From: Aureimonas sp. ME7
Lineage (GTDB): Bacteria; Pseudomonadota; Alphaproteobacteria; Rhizobiales; Rhizobiaceae
Reading direction: 5' to 3'
Assembly (NCBI RefSeq): GCF_903970965.1
Contig: NZ_CAJCKW010000010.1
Span: 1-64,000, forward strand
Length of the DNA: 64,000 nucleotides
Part shown: piece by piece, positions 21,794-30,426 of the stretch
Numbering within the stretch: the first letter of the stretch is position 1
Layout of the letters: the number at the start of each line of letters is the position of its first letter
Made by a program: the position numbers and the translations under genes
The notes under the pieces: generated by a model
What the model saw: the letters and a program-made list of their open reading frames with translations, nothing else
Database searches by the model: none
What the model was told of the DNA's origin: nothing

Positions 21794-23038
21794 TCAAGCG
21801 AAGAACCGTCGCGCCTTTTCCAGCGCGTCGGCCAGGCGATCCACTTCCGCCAGCGTGTTGTACATACCGAACGAGGCCCGGCAAGTCGAAGTCGCGCCGA
21901 ACCGCTTCAACAGAGGCTGGGCGCAGTGGGTGCCGGCGCGAACAGCGACGCCCTCCCGGTCGATGACCATGGAAACGTCATGCGCGTGGATCCCCTCCAG
22001 ATCGAAGGAAACGATCGCGCCCTTGCCGGGAGCATTTCCATAGATCCGCAGACCCGGAATGGACTCCAGTCGCTCGTGCGCATAATCCCGAAGCGTCTCT
22101 TCGTGCTCCGCGATCCTTCCCCGTCCCACGGAGTTCATATAGTCGAGCGCAGCCGCAAGCCCGATCGCCTGCGCGATCGGCGGCGTTCCCGCCTCGAAGC
22201 GATGCGGCGGCGCATTATAGGTCACAGCTTCCTCGCTGACCTCTACGATCATCTCGCCACCGCCGTTGAACGGCCGCATGCGATCGAGCATTTCGAACTT
22301 GCCGTAGAGGACGCCAATTCCCGTCGGGCCATAGACCTTATGACCGGTCAGGACATAGAAGTCGCAGCCGATATCCTGGACGTCGACCGGCAGATGCACA
22401 GCGCCCTGGCTGCCGTCGACGAGGACGGGAATGCCGCGAGAGTGAGCCAGCGCGGTCACCTCCTTGGCAGGCGTCACCGTGCCCAGAACGTTGGACATAT
22501 GGGTGAACGCAACAAGCTTCGTGCGGGGCGAAAGCGCACGCTCGAAGTCGGCCAGCGTAATGGAACCGTCGTCCGCAACCGGCACGAAGACCAGCTTGGC
22601 GCCCTGCCGTTCGCGGATGAAATGCCAGGGCACGATATTGGAGTGATGCTCCATGACGGTCAGGACGATCTCGTCGCCCTCCCCGATCTCCGGCATGCCG
22701 TAGCCGTAGGCGACGAGGTTGATCGCTTCCGTCGCCGAACGCGTGAATACGATCTCGTCCCGGCTGGCCGCGTTCAGAAACACCCGTACGGTCTCGCGCG
22801 CGGCCTCGAAGTCCTCCGTCGCCTTGTTGGAAAGGAAGTGGAGGCCGCGATGAACGTTGGCATAGTTCTCGGCATAGGCGGATCGGATCGCGTCGAGAAC
22901 GCGTTCCGGCTTCTGCGCAGAGGCGCCGTTGTCGAGATAGACCAGCGGGTTGCCGTGAACCGTTCGCGACAGGATCGGGAAATCCCGACGGATCGCGTCC
23001 ACATCGTAGGCCTTCGTGGCGAGCGTTTCAGTCGTCAT
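21794..23038 (-). CDS. sufS: Group II cysteine desulfurase
   Basis: The 414-aa PLP enzyme takes sulfur from L-cysteine for Fe-S assembly. The PLP lysine lies in LTGHKVYGPTG and the persulfide cysteine is Cys372 in RAGTHCAQP, the short-loop form of SufS-type (group II) enzymes. No sufE is present in the window. It follows sufD by 77 bp in the suf operon. A second, class I type desulfurase (27032-28207) heads the same operon, so two sulfur donors are available. Confidence 0.95.
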   Translation of the reverse strand: MTTETLATKAYDVDAIRRDFPILSRTVHGNPLVYLDNGASAQKPERVLDAIRSAYAENYANVHRGLHFLSNKATEDFEAARETVRVFLNAASRDEIVFTRSATEAINLVAYGYGMPEIGEGDEIVLTVMEHHSNIVPWHFIRERQGAKLVFVPVADDGSITLADFERALSPRTKLVAFTHMSNVLGTVTPAKEVTALAHSRGIPVLVDGSQGAVHLPVDVQDIGCDFYVLTGHKVYGPTGIGVLYGKFEMLDRMRPFNGGGEMIVEVSEEAVTYNAPPHRFEAGTPPIAQAIGLAAALDYMNSVGRGRIAEHEETLRDYAHERLESIPGLRIYGNAPGKGAIVSFDLEGIHAHDVSMVIDREGVAVRAGTHCAQPLLKRFGATSTCRASFGMYNTLAEVDRLADALEKARRFFA

Positions 23039-23115
23039 GGCTTCAACTCCAATCGGCGTCGATCACGGACATGGACGCCCTACCGTTCGGCGGTGCGTTT
23101 GAGAACGCAGGCGCC

Positions 23116-24363
23116 TTAGCGGGTGCGGCCGAGCCACTCGTCGATGCGCGCTTCGAGCGCCTCGACGGCGGCTTCGTGTTCGAGATCCTCCACGACCTCG
23201 TCGAGGAACGCTTTGATCAGCAGCGCCCGTGCGGGCGCTTCCGGGATACCGCGGCTCATCAGATAGAAGAGATGGTCGGCATTGATCTCGCCGGCCGTCG
23301 CGCCGTGCCCGCACTGCACGTCGTCAGCGAAGATCTCGAGCTCTGGCTTGGCCGAAAAGTCCCCGTCGTCGGACAGAAGAAGGGTATTGCAAGCCAGCCG
23401 CGCATCCGTCTTCTGCGCACCCTTGGCCACGCGGATCATGCCCTGAAACACGCCGTGTCCGCCGAACACCACGTTACGGAAGATTTCCGTCGAGGTCGTA
23501 TGCGCCACGTTGTGGTTCAGCGTCGTCGTCACGTCGATGTGCTGGCCGTCCTGGAGAAGATTCACGCCACGAATCTGAATGTCGGCTCCTTCGCCGACCG
23601 TCTCAGCATGAACCTCCTGGCGCACCACCGCGCCGCCTCCGTTGAAGACGAAGAGTTTCAACCGGGAATCGGCACCTAGCGTGACATTGAGCTGACCGAG
23701 ATGCGTTTCGTCGGCACCCTTCTCCTGAAGAATGACCCAGAGGACCTCCGAGCCGTCGCCGATCTCCAACCGATGCACGGACGACGAAACATCGCCGAAC
23801 GCGCCGGCGGGGGCCCGCTCGACCAGCGTCGCCCGCGCGCCGCCTTGAACGACGACGTCCGAAGCCGCATGACTCCCGCCACCAGCGGGCGCGGGGCGCA
23901 ACTCCACGGCGGTCTCCGGTCCGATACCGGCGGAGATCTCGATGCGGGAGGTAGAGGCGCCGAGCGCGACGTTCAGCGTCCGCACCGTGTCGAACGAGCG
24001 GTCGAGGTGATTGACCACTTGGTCATAGGGAGCGCTTTGGGCGGAATGACGCACCGAAACCCCCGGCGCCACGTCGTTCTCCGCCAGCACTCGTCCCAGC
24101 TCGACGACGACGCTGTTCGGAAGGAAAGGCGTGAGGTAATTCTGTTCCCCCTTTGGGGCGGCACCGCCATGAGCTTCCGACTGGCGCCCCAGCAGGAGCC
24201 GCAGGTCGGTATAGTGCCACGCCTCGACCCGCCGGCTAGGCAACCCCTCGTCCGCCAGGACCTGAAGCGCGCTGCGCTGCGCTTCCGTCGGCGCCAGCGC
24301 CTCGCCACGCCCGATCAAGGCCAACTCGGCCTTGGTGCGGACAGGACCTCGAGCCTCCGCCAT
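23116..24363 (-). CDS. sufD: Fe-S cluster assembly scaffold subunit SufD
   Basis: The 415-aa protein is a beta-helix partner of SufB in the SufBC2D scaffold and is thought to help iron entry. The SufBD core is recognisable from the C-terminal blocks ARLACNTLLLSDDG, FADDVQCGHGATAGEI and YLMSRGIPEAPARALLI. The ATG at 24363 overlaps the sufC stop by one base (TGATG), so translation is coupled; a GTG one codon upstream is also possible. Its N-terminal half is poorly conserved, as usual for SufD. Confidence 0.94.
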   Translation of the reverse strand: MAEARGPVRTKAELALIGRGEALAPTEAQRSALQVLADEGLPSRRVEAWHYTDLRLLLGRQSEAHGGAAPKGEQNYLTPFLPNSVVVELGRVLAENDVAPGVSVRHSAQSAPYDQVVNHLDRSFDTVRTLNVALGASTSRIEISAGIGPETAVELRPAPAGGGSHAASDVVVQGGARATLVERAPAGAFGDVSSSVHRLEIGDGSEVLWVILQEKGADETHLGQLNVTLGADSRLKLFVFNGGGAVVRQEVHAETVGEGADIQIRGVNLLQDGQHIDVTTTLNHNVAHTTSTEIFRNVVFGGHGVFQGMIRVAKGAQKTDARLACNTLLLSDDGDFSAKPELEIFADDVQCGHGATAGEINADHLFYLMSRGIPEAPARALLIKAFLDEVVEDLEHEAAVEALEARIDEWLGRTR

Positions 24364-25118
24364 CACGCCGCCTCGCCGATGATCTGGGCGTAGCCTTCGT
24401 TTTCGAGTTGCAGCGCCAGCGTCTTGTCGCCCGACTTGATGATGCGCCCCTTGTAAAGAACGTGGACGCGATCGGGCACGATGTAGTCGAGAAGCCGCTG
24501 GTAATGGGTGATCACCAGAAACGACCGTTCGGGCGAGCGCAGAGCGTTCACCCCGTCGGCCACGATCTTCAAGGCGTCGATGTCGAGGCCGGAATCCGTC
24601 TCGTCCATGACGCAGAGCTTCGGCTCCAAGAGCGCCATCTGAAGAATTTCGGCGCGCTTCTTCTCGCCGCCGGAAAAGCCGACGTTGAGCGGACGCTTGA
24701 GCATGTCCGCATCGATCTTCAGTTCGGCGGCGGATGCCTTGACGCGTCGCAGGAAGTCCGGCGTCGTCAGCTCGCCCTCGCCGCGCGCTTTGCGCTGCGA
24801 GTTCACGGCCGTCTTCAGAAACGTCATCGTGGCGACGCCCGGGATCTCCAAAGGATACTGGAAGGCCAGGAAGACGCCGGATGCCGCGCGCTCCGCCGCG
24901 TCCATCTCCAGGATGGATTCGCCGTTGTAGAGGATGTCCCCTTCGGTGACCTCGTAGTCCTCTCGACCCGCGATGATGTAGGATAGCGTGGACTTGCCGG
25001 AACCGTTCGGCCCCATGATGGCGGCCACTTCGCCGTCCTCCACCGTCAGGTCTAGCCCGCGCAGGATTTCCGTATCGGTGTCGGCGACACGTGCGTGGAG
25101 GTTGCGGATTTCCAGCAT
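24363..25118 (-). CDS. sufC: SUF ATPase SufC
   Basis: The 251-aa ABC-type ATPase drives the conformational cycle of the SufBC2D scaffold and is cytoplasmic. Motifs: Walker A GPNGSGKST, signature FSGGEKKRAEI, Walker B with MDETDSGLD and the switch histidine in VITHYQRLLD. The length is typical. It overlaps sufD by one base. A 237-bp gap separates it from sufB, larger than usual for this operon, and may contain a small reading frame (see 25119-25355). Confidence 0.96.
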   Translation of the reverse strand: MLEIRNLHARVADTDTEILRGLDLTVEDGEVAAIMGPNGSGKSTLSYIIAGREDYEVTEGDILYNGESILEMDAAERAASGVFLAFQYPLEIPGVATMTFLKTAVNSQRKARGEGELTTPDFLRRVKASAAELKIDADMLKRPLNVGFSGGEKKRAEILQMALLEPKLCVMDETDSGLDIDALKIVADGVNALRSPERSFLVITHYQRLLDYIVPDRVHVLYKGRIIKSGDKTLALQLENEGYAQIIGEAA

Positions 25119-25355
25119 ATCGTTCTGAGCTTTCGTCGTTCTACGGTCTACGTGCCGAATAGGGGTTCGCGGGTCAGCGACCCATGATAAATCGAAGGAT
25201 GGACAGCGTCAGGCTGACGAGTTCCCTAGCGAGAACAAACCATTCGCCCCAGTCGAGCACCCGGTCGAGAAACCGACGCCGAGGCGGGGCCCGTTCGCCC
25301 CCGGCGTCGGGAAGACCCCCGGCACCGGTTCTCGATGGCTTGTCTCGGCGAGAAC
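25119..25355 (-). other. Gap between sufB and sufC with a possible small frame
   Basis: The 237-bp gap has no recognised gene. On the minus strand an open frame ends at 25174 and codes for a protein-like C-terminus, with GEWFVLARELVSLTLSILRF and then IMGR. The only good in-frame start is a GTG at 25260, giving 28 aa, and it lacks a clear ribosome site. It may be a small membrane peptide, a decayed gene or chance. Confidence 0.2.
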
Positions 25356-26894
25356 TCAGCCGACGCTGCCTTCCAGGCTGATGCCGATCAGTTTCTGTGC
25401 CTCGACGGCGAACTCCATCGGCAACTGCTGGATGACATCCTTGACGAAGCCGTTCACGATGAGCGCCACGGCCTCTTCCTCGGGAATGCCGCGCTGCATG
25501 CAATAGAACAGCTGGTCTTCCGAAATCTTGGACGTCGTCGCCTCGTGCTCGAACTGCGCCGAGGAGTTCTTCGCCTCAATGTAGGGGACGGTATGCGCCC
25601 CGCACTCCTCGCCGATCAGCAGCGAGTCGCACTGGGTAAAGTTGCGCGCGTTGGCCGCCTTGCGCTGCGCCGTCACCTGGCCACGATAGGTATTGTTCGA
25701 GTTTCCCGCCGAAATGCCCTTCGAAATGATCCGGCTCGACGTGTTCTTGCCGATATGGATCATCTTGGTGCCAGAATCGATCTGCTGGCGACCGTTGGAA
25801 ACCGCGATCGAATAGAACTCGCCGCGCGAATTGTCTCCGCGAAGGATGCAGGACGGGTACTTCCAGGTGATGGCCGAGCCGGTTTCCACCTGGGTCCAGG
25901 AAATGCGCGAGTTGGCGCCGCGGCAATCACCGCGCTTGGTCACGAAATTGTAGATGCCGCCCTTCCCGTCCTTGTCTCCGGGGTACCAGTTCTGCACCGT
26001 CGAATACTTGATCTCCGCATCGTCCAGCGCGACCAGCTCGACCACGGCGGCATGAAGCTGGTTCTCGTCGCGCTGCGGCGCGGTGCAGCCTTCGAGATAC
26101 GAGACGTAGGAACCCTTGTCGGCGATGATCAGCGTGCGCTCGAACTGGCCCGTGTTGCGCTCGTTGATGCGGAAATAGGTCGAAAGCTCCATCGGGCAGC
26201 GGACTCCCGGCGGGATGTAGACGAAGGAGCCGTCGGTAAACACGGCCGAATTCATCGTGGCGAAGAAGTTGTCCGACATCGGAACCACCGAGCCGAGATA
26301 CTTCTGCACCAGTTCGGGATGCTCGCGGATGGCCTCGGAGATCGGCATGAAGATCACGCCGGCCTTCGACAGCTCCTTCTTGAAGGTCGTGGCGACGGAC
26401 ACGGAATCGAACACCGCATCGACCGCCACCCGGCCGCCATAGCTGCCTTCGGACCCCGGCACCCCGGAGTCGTCGTCGCGGCCGAACTCGGACGGCTCGT
26501 CGGGCTTGCGGACACCCGCCAGAATCTCCTGCTCCTTGAGCGGGATGCCGAGCTTCTCGTAGGTGCGAAGGATTTCGGGGTCCACTTCGTCCAGCGAAGC
26601 GGGGCCGGACATCGACTTCGGCGCGGCGTAGTAATGAATGTCCTGGAAGTCGATCGCTGGATAATCCAGGCGCGCCCAGGAGGGGCTCTCCATGGACTGC
26701 CAACGCTCGAACGCCTGCAGCCGCCAGTCCAGCATCCATTGCGGCTCGTTCTTCTTCGCGGAGATCAAGCGGATGGTGTCTTCGGTCAACCCTTTCGGGG
26801 CGACGTCCATCTCGATCAGCGTTTCGAAACCGTACTTGTATTGGTCGACATCGATCATGCGAACCTGATCGATCGTCTCCTGGACTGCTGGCAT
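25356..26894 (-). CDS. sufB: Fe-S cluster assembly scaffold subunit SufB
   Basis: The 512-aa protein is the main scaffold on which SUF clusters are built. The start at 26894 gives the rhizobial N-terminus [20 protein letters not shown] and has a GGAGAAG ribosome site; the frame runs five codons further. Conserved blocks include [39 protein letters not shown] and [18 protein letters not shown]. It has its own promoter-like element in the 137-bp spacer after the class I desulfurase gene. Confidence 0.96.
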   Translation of the reverse strand: MPAVQETIDQVRMIDVDQYKYGFETLIEMDVAPKGLTEDTIRLISAKKNEPQWMLDWRLQAFERWQSMESPSWARLDYPAIDFQDIHYYAAPKSMSGPASLDEVDPEILRTYEKLGIPLKEQEILAGVRKPDEPSEFGRDDDSGVPGSEGSYGGRVAVDAVFDSVSVATTFKKELSKAGVIFMPISEAIREHPELVQKYLGSVVPMSDNFFATMNSAVFTDGSFVYIPPGVRCPMELSTYFRINERNTGQFERTLIIADKGSYVSYLEGCTAPQRDENQLHAAVVELVALDDAEIKYSTVQNWYPGDKDGKGGIYNFVTKRGDCRGANSRISWTQVETGSAITWKYPSCILRGDNSRGEFYSIAVSNGRQQIDSGTKMIHIGKNTSSRIISKGISAGNSNNTYRGQVTAQRKAANARNFTQCDSLLIGEECGAHTVPYIEAKNSSAQFEHEATTSKISEDQLFYCMQRGIPEEEAVALIVNGFVKDVIQQLPMEFAVEAQKLIGISLEGSVG

Positions 26895-26948
26895 CGTTCT
26901 TCTCCACACTCGCCGGATTCAAAGTCCGGTGGTTGGCTTGCAAAGAGC

Positions 26949-26976
26949 CCTATAGCGGCTGTTTACAACGGTTCAA
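26949..26976 (-). promoter_or_regulatory. Possible internal promoter before sufB
   Basis: On the minus strand TTGAAC (26971-26976) and TATAGG (26949-26954) are 16 bp apart, 55 bp upstream of the sufB start. It would let sufBCDSTA be transcribed without the first desulfurase gene. Confidence 0.4.
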
Positions 26977-27031
26977 ATGGGTGTCGCCGGATAAAAGTTG
27001 AAGACGGCGAACCAGATTTATCGCAAGCGCT

Positions 27032-28207
27032 TCAAGCGACTTTCCGAGGCGGGTCGGCTGGTATTGTACGGGCGGCATAGGCAGCGAATGCGGACAGGAA
27101 GCGATCGATCTCCAGTTCCGTCGTTCGGTGATCGAAGCTGACACGAACCGCACCTTTTGCCGCATCGATCGATGCACCGGCGGCCTGCATGGCCCGCAAC
27201 ACGTGGCTGCTTTCCACCTTGCCGGATGAGCACGCCGAACCGGATGACACGGCAAAGCCCGCAAGATCCATCGCGATCTGTACCGTCTCGCCGCGTAAGG
27301 CGGGATGATGAAAGGCGAGCGTCTGCGGCAAACGCGCTGCGCCCTCGCCGACGATCGACAAACCCGGAAGGACAGCGGTCAGGCGGCTTTCGATCCGCTC
27401 ACGGTGATGTAGGAGCTTCGCCCCATCCATGGCACGATCCCTCGCCATGTGCGACGCCGCTCCGAACCCGGCGATCAACGGCAACGCCTCGGTGCCCGCA
27501 CGCTGCCTCTTCTCCTGCGCTCCCCCGGTCAGGAGAGGCGCCGGCCGCAATCCTTCGTTCCGAAGCACGAAGGCGCCGATCCCCTTCGGCCCTCCCATCT
27601 TGTGTGCGGACACGATGGCCGCATCCGCACTCAGGGTCGCCATGTCGATCGGCATCCGGCCTGCCAGCTGAACGCAGTCGCAGACGAAAAGGCTTCCCGA
27701 CGCCCTGACACACGCACCAATCTCCTCGACCGGCTGCAGGACTCCCGTTTCACTGTTGGCCGAGCAAAGCGCAACCAGCCCCGGCTCTCCCGCCTCCAGC
27801 CATTGATTCAGCGCACCAAGCGATACGACGCCATCCGCTGAAACCGGCAGTCGCGTCACCTCGTCGGTTTCGAACCGGCCACCTTGCAGAAGGCAGGGAT
27901 GATCGGTTTCAAGCACGGCCAGCCGCGAGAGACGAAGCGGCTGTCCACCCCTTTGCCAGTGCGGTGTCAGGCAGGTCGCAGCTGCTTCCGTGGCTCCGCT
28001 CGTGAACACCACGCCATGGGCATGTGCGCCGACCAGCGATGCGACGGCCGCTCGCGCTTCATCCAGAACACTCCTCGCCACGCGGCCTTCCGAATGCACG
28101 GAGGACGGATTGCCCGGGAATTCGAGCGCACGCAGAACCGCATCTCTCGCCTCGTTGATCAAAGGCGAGCTTGCGTTGTGATCGAGATAGATCCTGCTTT
28201 CCTGCAC
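27032..28207 (-). CDS. sufS2: Class I (NifS/IscS-type) cysteine desulfurase at the head of the suf operon
   Basis: The 391-aa PLP enzyme has the fold start SRIYLDHNASSPL, the PLP lysine in SAHKMGGPKGIG, and the catalytic cysteine in the long-loop motif SSGSACSSGKV, so it is of the NifS/IscS class. In Agrobacterium the equivalent gene, sufS2, begins the sufS2BCDS1XA operon; the layout here is the same. I start it at the GTG at 28207 (AGGA upstream); the ATG at 28285 would add 26 basic residues without homology. An Irr-type box lies about 120 bp upstream. Confidence 0.88.
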   Translation of the reverse strand: MQESRIYLDHNASSPLINEARDAVLRALEFPGNPSSVHSEGRVARSVLDEARAAVASLVGAHAHGVVFTSGATEAAATCLTPHWQRGGQPLRLSRLAVLETDHPCLLQGGRFETDEVTRLPVSADGVVSLGALNQWLEAGEPGLVALCSANSETGVLQPVEEIGACVRASGSLFVCDCVQLAGRMPIDMATLSADAAIVSAHKMGGPKGIGAFVLRNEGLRPAPLLTGGAQEKRQRAGTEALPLIAGFGAASHMARDRAMDGAKLLHHRERIESRLTAVLPGLSIVGEGAARLPQTLAFHHPALRGETVQIAMDLAGFAVSSGSACSSGKVESSHVLRAMQAAGASIDAAKGAVRVSFDHRTTELEIDRFLSAFAAYAARTIPADPPRKVA

Positions 28208-28327
28208 AAGCGTCCTACGGTTTTCCAGTTTGCCCGATGGGAGATCGCTATGAAGGCGCCGACGTCGAAAATGTTTGTAATTCAAGCGACCGACAGACTA
28301 CATAGCGCCCCAAAAGGACCCGTGTAG

Positions 28328-28344
28328 TTTTGAATCGTTCTAAG
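28328..28344. promoter_or_regulatory. Iron control element (Irr box) upstream of the suf operon
   Basis: Read towards suf the sequence is CTTAGAACGATTCAAAA, which matches 12 of the 14 fixed positions of the rhizobial Irr motif TTTAGAA-N3-TTCTAAA. It lies between the suf operon and the divergent hydrolase gene at 28423, so either may be regulated. Control of suf by Irr and RirA is known in Agrobacterium. Confidence 0.55.
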
Positions 28345-28422
28345 TCATAGAACCTACGAGGCTGCCCTTCCTCCGTCAAGCTGCCCGGCCCTCCCGGGCG
28401 CGGTTCTCCCGAGGTTTGCAGA

Positions 28423-29097
28423 ATGCCCGAAGTCATCTTCAATGGACCCTCCGGCCGCCTGGAAGGGCGATATCAGGCGGCGAAGGAAAAGAACGCGCCG
28501 ATCGCGATCGTTCTGCATCCTCATCCCCGCTTCGGCGGCACGATGAACAATCAGATCGTCTACAAGCTGTTCTACATGTTCGTCGAGCGCGGCTTTACGA
28601 CGCTGCGCTTCAACTTCCGCGGCATCGGGCGCAGCCAGGGCGAGTTCGACCATGGTGCGGGCGAACTTTCGGACGCCGCCGCCGCGCTCGACTGGATCCA
28701 GGCGCTGCACCCCGACTCCAAGCATTGCTGGGTCGCGGGCTATTCGTTCGGCTCGTGGATCGGCATGCAGCTTCTCATGCGTCGGCCGGAGATCGAGGGT
28801 TTCATGTCGATCGCGCCGCAGCCCAATTCCTACGACTTCTCCTTCCTCGCGCCCTGCCCGTCGTCCGGCCTGATCATCCACGGCGACAAGGATCGCGTGG
28901 CGCCGCCCAAGGATGTCCAGGGCCTGGTGGACAAGTTGAAGACCCAGAAAGGCATCCTGATCACGCAGAAGACGATGGCCGGCGCCAACCACTTCTTCTC
29001 GGAACAGACCGACGAGCTTCTGGGCGAGTGCGCCGAGTATCTCGATCGCCGTCTGGCCGGCGAGCTTTCCGACGCCCGCCCCAAGCGCCTCAAGTAA
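28423..29097 (+). CDS. Alpha/beta hydrolase, conserved in the suf-tyrS neighbourhood
   Basis: The 224-aa cytoplasmic protein is an alpha/beta hydrolase of the short dienelactone-hydrolase-like type: HPHPRFGGTMNN near the N-terminus, the nucleophile elbow GYSFGSW, an acid in HGDKDRVAPP, and a catalytic His in AGANHFFSEQ. There is no signal peptide. The substrate is unknown. It is divergent from the suf operon across a 215-bp spacer with an Irr box, and tyrS follows 39 bp downstream, so it may be cotranscribed with tyrS. Confidence 0.82.
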   Translation: MPEVIFNGPSGRLEGRYQAAKEKNAPIAIVLHPHPRFGGTMNNQIVYKLFYMFVERGFTTLRFNFRGIGRSQGEFDHGAGELSDAAAALDWIQALHPDSKHCWVAGYSFGSWIGMQLLMRRPEIEGFMSIAPQPNSYDFSFLAPCPSSGLIIHGDKDRVAPPKDVQGLVDKLKTQKGILITQKTMAGANHFFSEQTDELLGECAEYLDRRLAGELSDARPKRLK

Positions 29098-29136
29098 GGC
29101 GGCCACGGCCGCACCCTTTCGACCTGGACCAATTCC

Positions 29137-30387
29137 ATGAGCCGTTTCAAATCCGACTTCCTGCGCGTCCTGGACGAGCGCGGGTTCATTCATCAGGTTT
29201 CGGACCCGGAAGGGCTCGACGCGCTGGCTGCGAAGGGTCGCATCACCGGCTATGTCGGCTATGACGCGACGGCGACCTCGATCCACATCGGCAACCTGAT
29301 CTCGGTGACGATGCTGTATTGGCTTCAGGAAACCGGTCATCAGGCCATCAGCTTGATGGGCGGCGGAACGTCGATGGTCGGCGATCCGTCCTTCCGCGAC
29401 TCGCAGCGCGGCATGCTGACGCCCGAGCAGATCCAGACCAATATCGACGGCATCCAGCGCGTCTTCGGCAACATCCTGCGTTACGATGGGCCGAACGCTG
29501 CGATCATGGTCAACAATGCCGATTGGCTGCTGAAACTGAACTACGTCGAGTTTCTGCGCGATGTCGGTCGGCACTTCTCGGTCAACCGGATGCTGTCGTT
29601 CGATTCGGTGAAGCTGCGGCTCGATCGCGAGCAGTCCCTGAGCTTTCTCGAATTCAACTACATGATCATGCAGGGCTACGACTTCACCGAGCTCAACCGC
29701 CGCCATGGCACTGTCCTGCAGATGGGCGGATCCGACCAGTGGGGCAACATCATCAACGGCGTGGACCTGTCGCACCGCATGGGCGGCCCTCAGCTCTACG
29801 CTCTGACGACGCCGCTCCTGACGAAGTCGAGCGGCGAGAAGATGGGCAAGTCGGCGTCCGGCGCCGTTTGGCTCAATGCCGATCTCTTCAGCCCCTACGA
29901 CTTCTGGCAGTACTGGCGAAACACGGAGGACGCCGACGTCGGCCGCTTCCTGAAAATCTTCACGCGCCTTCCGCTCGACGAGATCGCGCGCCTTGCGTCG
30001 CTCGGCGGCTCGGAGATCAACGAAGCGAAGAAGATTCTCGCAACCGAGACCACCGCCATCGTCCACGGCCGGGACGCCGCCGAGAAGGCGGCGGAAACCG
30101 CCCGCACCACGTTCGAAGAAGGCGCCCTTGCGCAGGACCTGCCGACCATTCGCCTATCGGTATCCGACGTCGAGAACGGCATCGGCATTCTATCGTTGGT
30201 GGTGAAGGCCGGTCTGGCGTCGTCCAACGGCGAGGCCCGTCGCCATGTGGCCGGCGGCGCCGTGCGGCTCGACGATCAGGCCGTTTCCGACGAGCGCTTC
30301 AAACTCGATCCCGCGGCCATGACCGACGGCGTCGCCAAGCTTTCGCTCGGCAAGAAGCGACACGTTCTTTTGAAACTTGCGGACTGA
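29137..30387 (+). CDS. tyrS: Tyrosyl-tRNA synthetase
   Basis: The 416-aa class I synthetase charges tRNA-Tyr. The HIGH motif appears as HIGN at residues 50-53, and the KMSKS loop as KMGKS in [11 protein letters not shown]. Other signature parts are [17 protein letters not shown], the tyrosine pocket segment [13 protein letters not shown] and GGSDQWGNI. An S4-type RNA-binding domain closes the protein ([17 protein letters not shown]). The length is normal. It converges with the AsmA-like gene, 39 bp away. Confidence 0.96.
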   Translation: MSRFKSDFLRVLDERGFIHQVSDPEGLDALAAKGRITGYVGYDATATSIHIGNLISVTMLYWLQETGHQAISLMGGGTSMVGDPSFRDSQRGMLTPEQIQTNIDGIQRVFGNILRYDGPNAAIMVNNADWLLKLNYVEFLRDVGRHFSVNRMLSFDSVKLRLDREQSLSFLEFNYMIMQGYDFTELNRRHGTVLQMGGSDQWGNIINGVDLSHRMGGPQLYALTTPLLTKSSGEKMGKSASGAVWLNADLFSPYDFWQYWRNTEDADVGRFLKIFTRLPLDEIARLASLGGSEINEAKKILATETTAIVHGRDAAEKAAETARTTFEEGALAQDLPTIRLSVSDVENGIGILSLVVKAGLASSNGEARRHVAGGAVRLDDQAVSDERFKLDPAAMTDGVAKLSLGKKRHVLLKLAD

Positions 30388-30426
30388 TCCGCGAAGTGAC
30401 GAGCCCGCCAAGTGCGGCCTCGCGCA

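Noticed and set aside
28354-30066. 570-codon frame antisense to tyrS and the hydrolase
   Set aside because: It spans two unrelated sense genes and has no homologous sequence.
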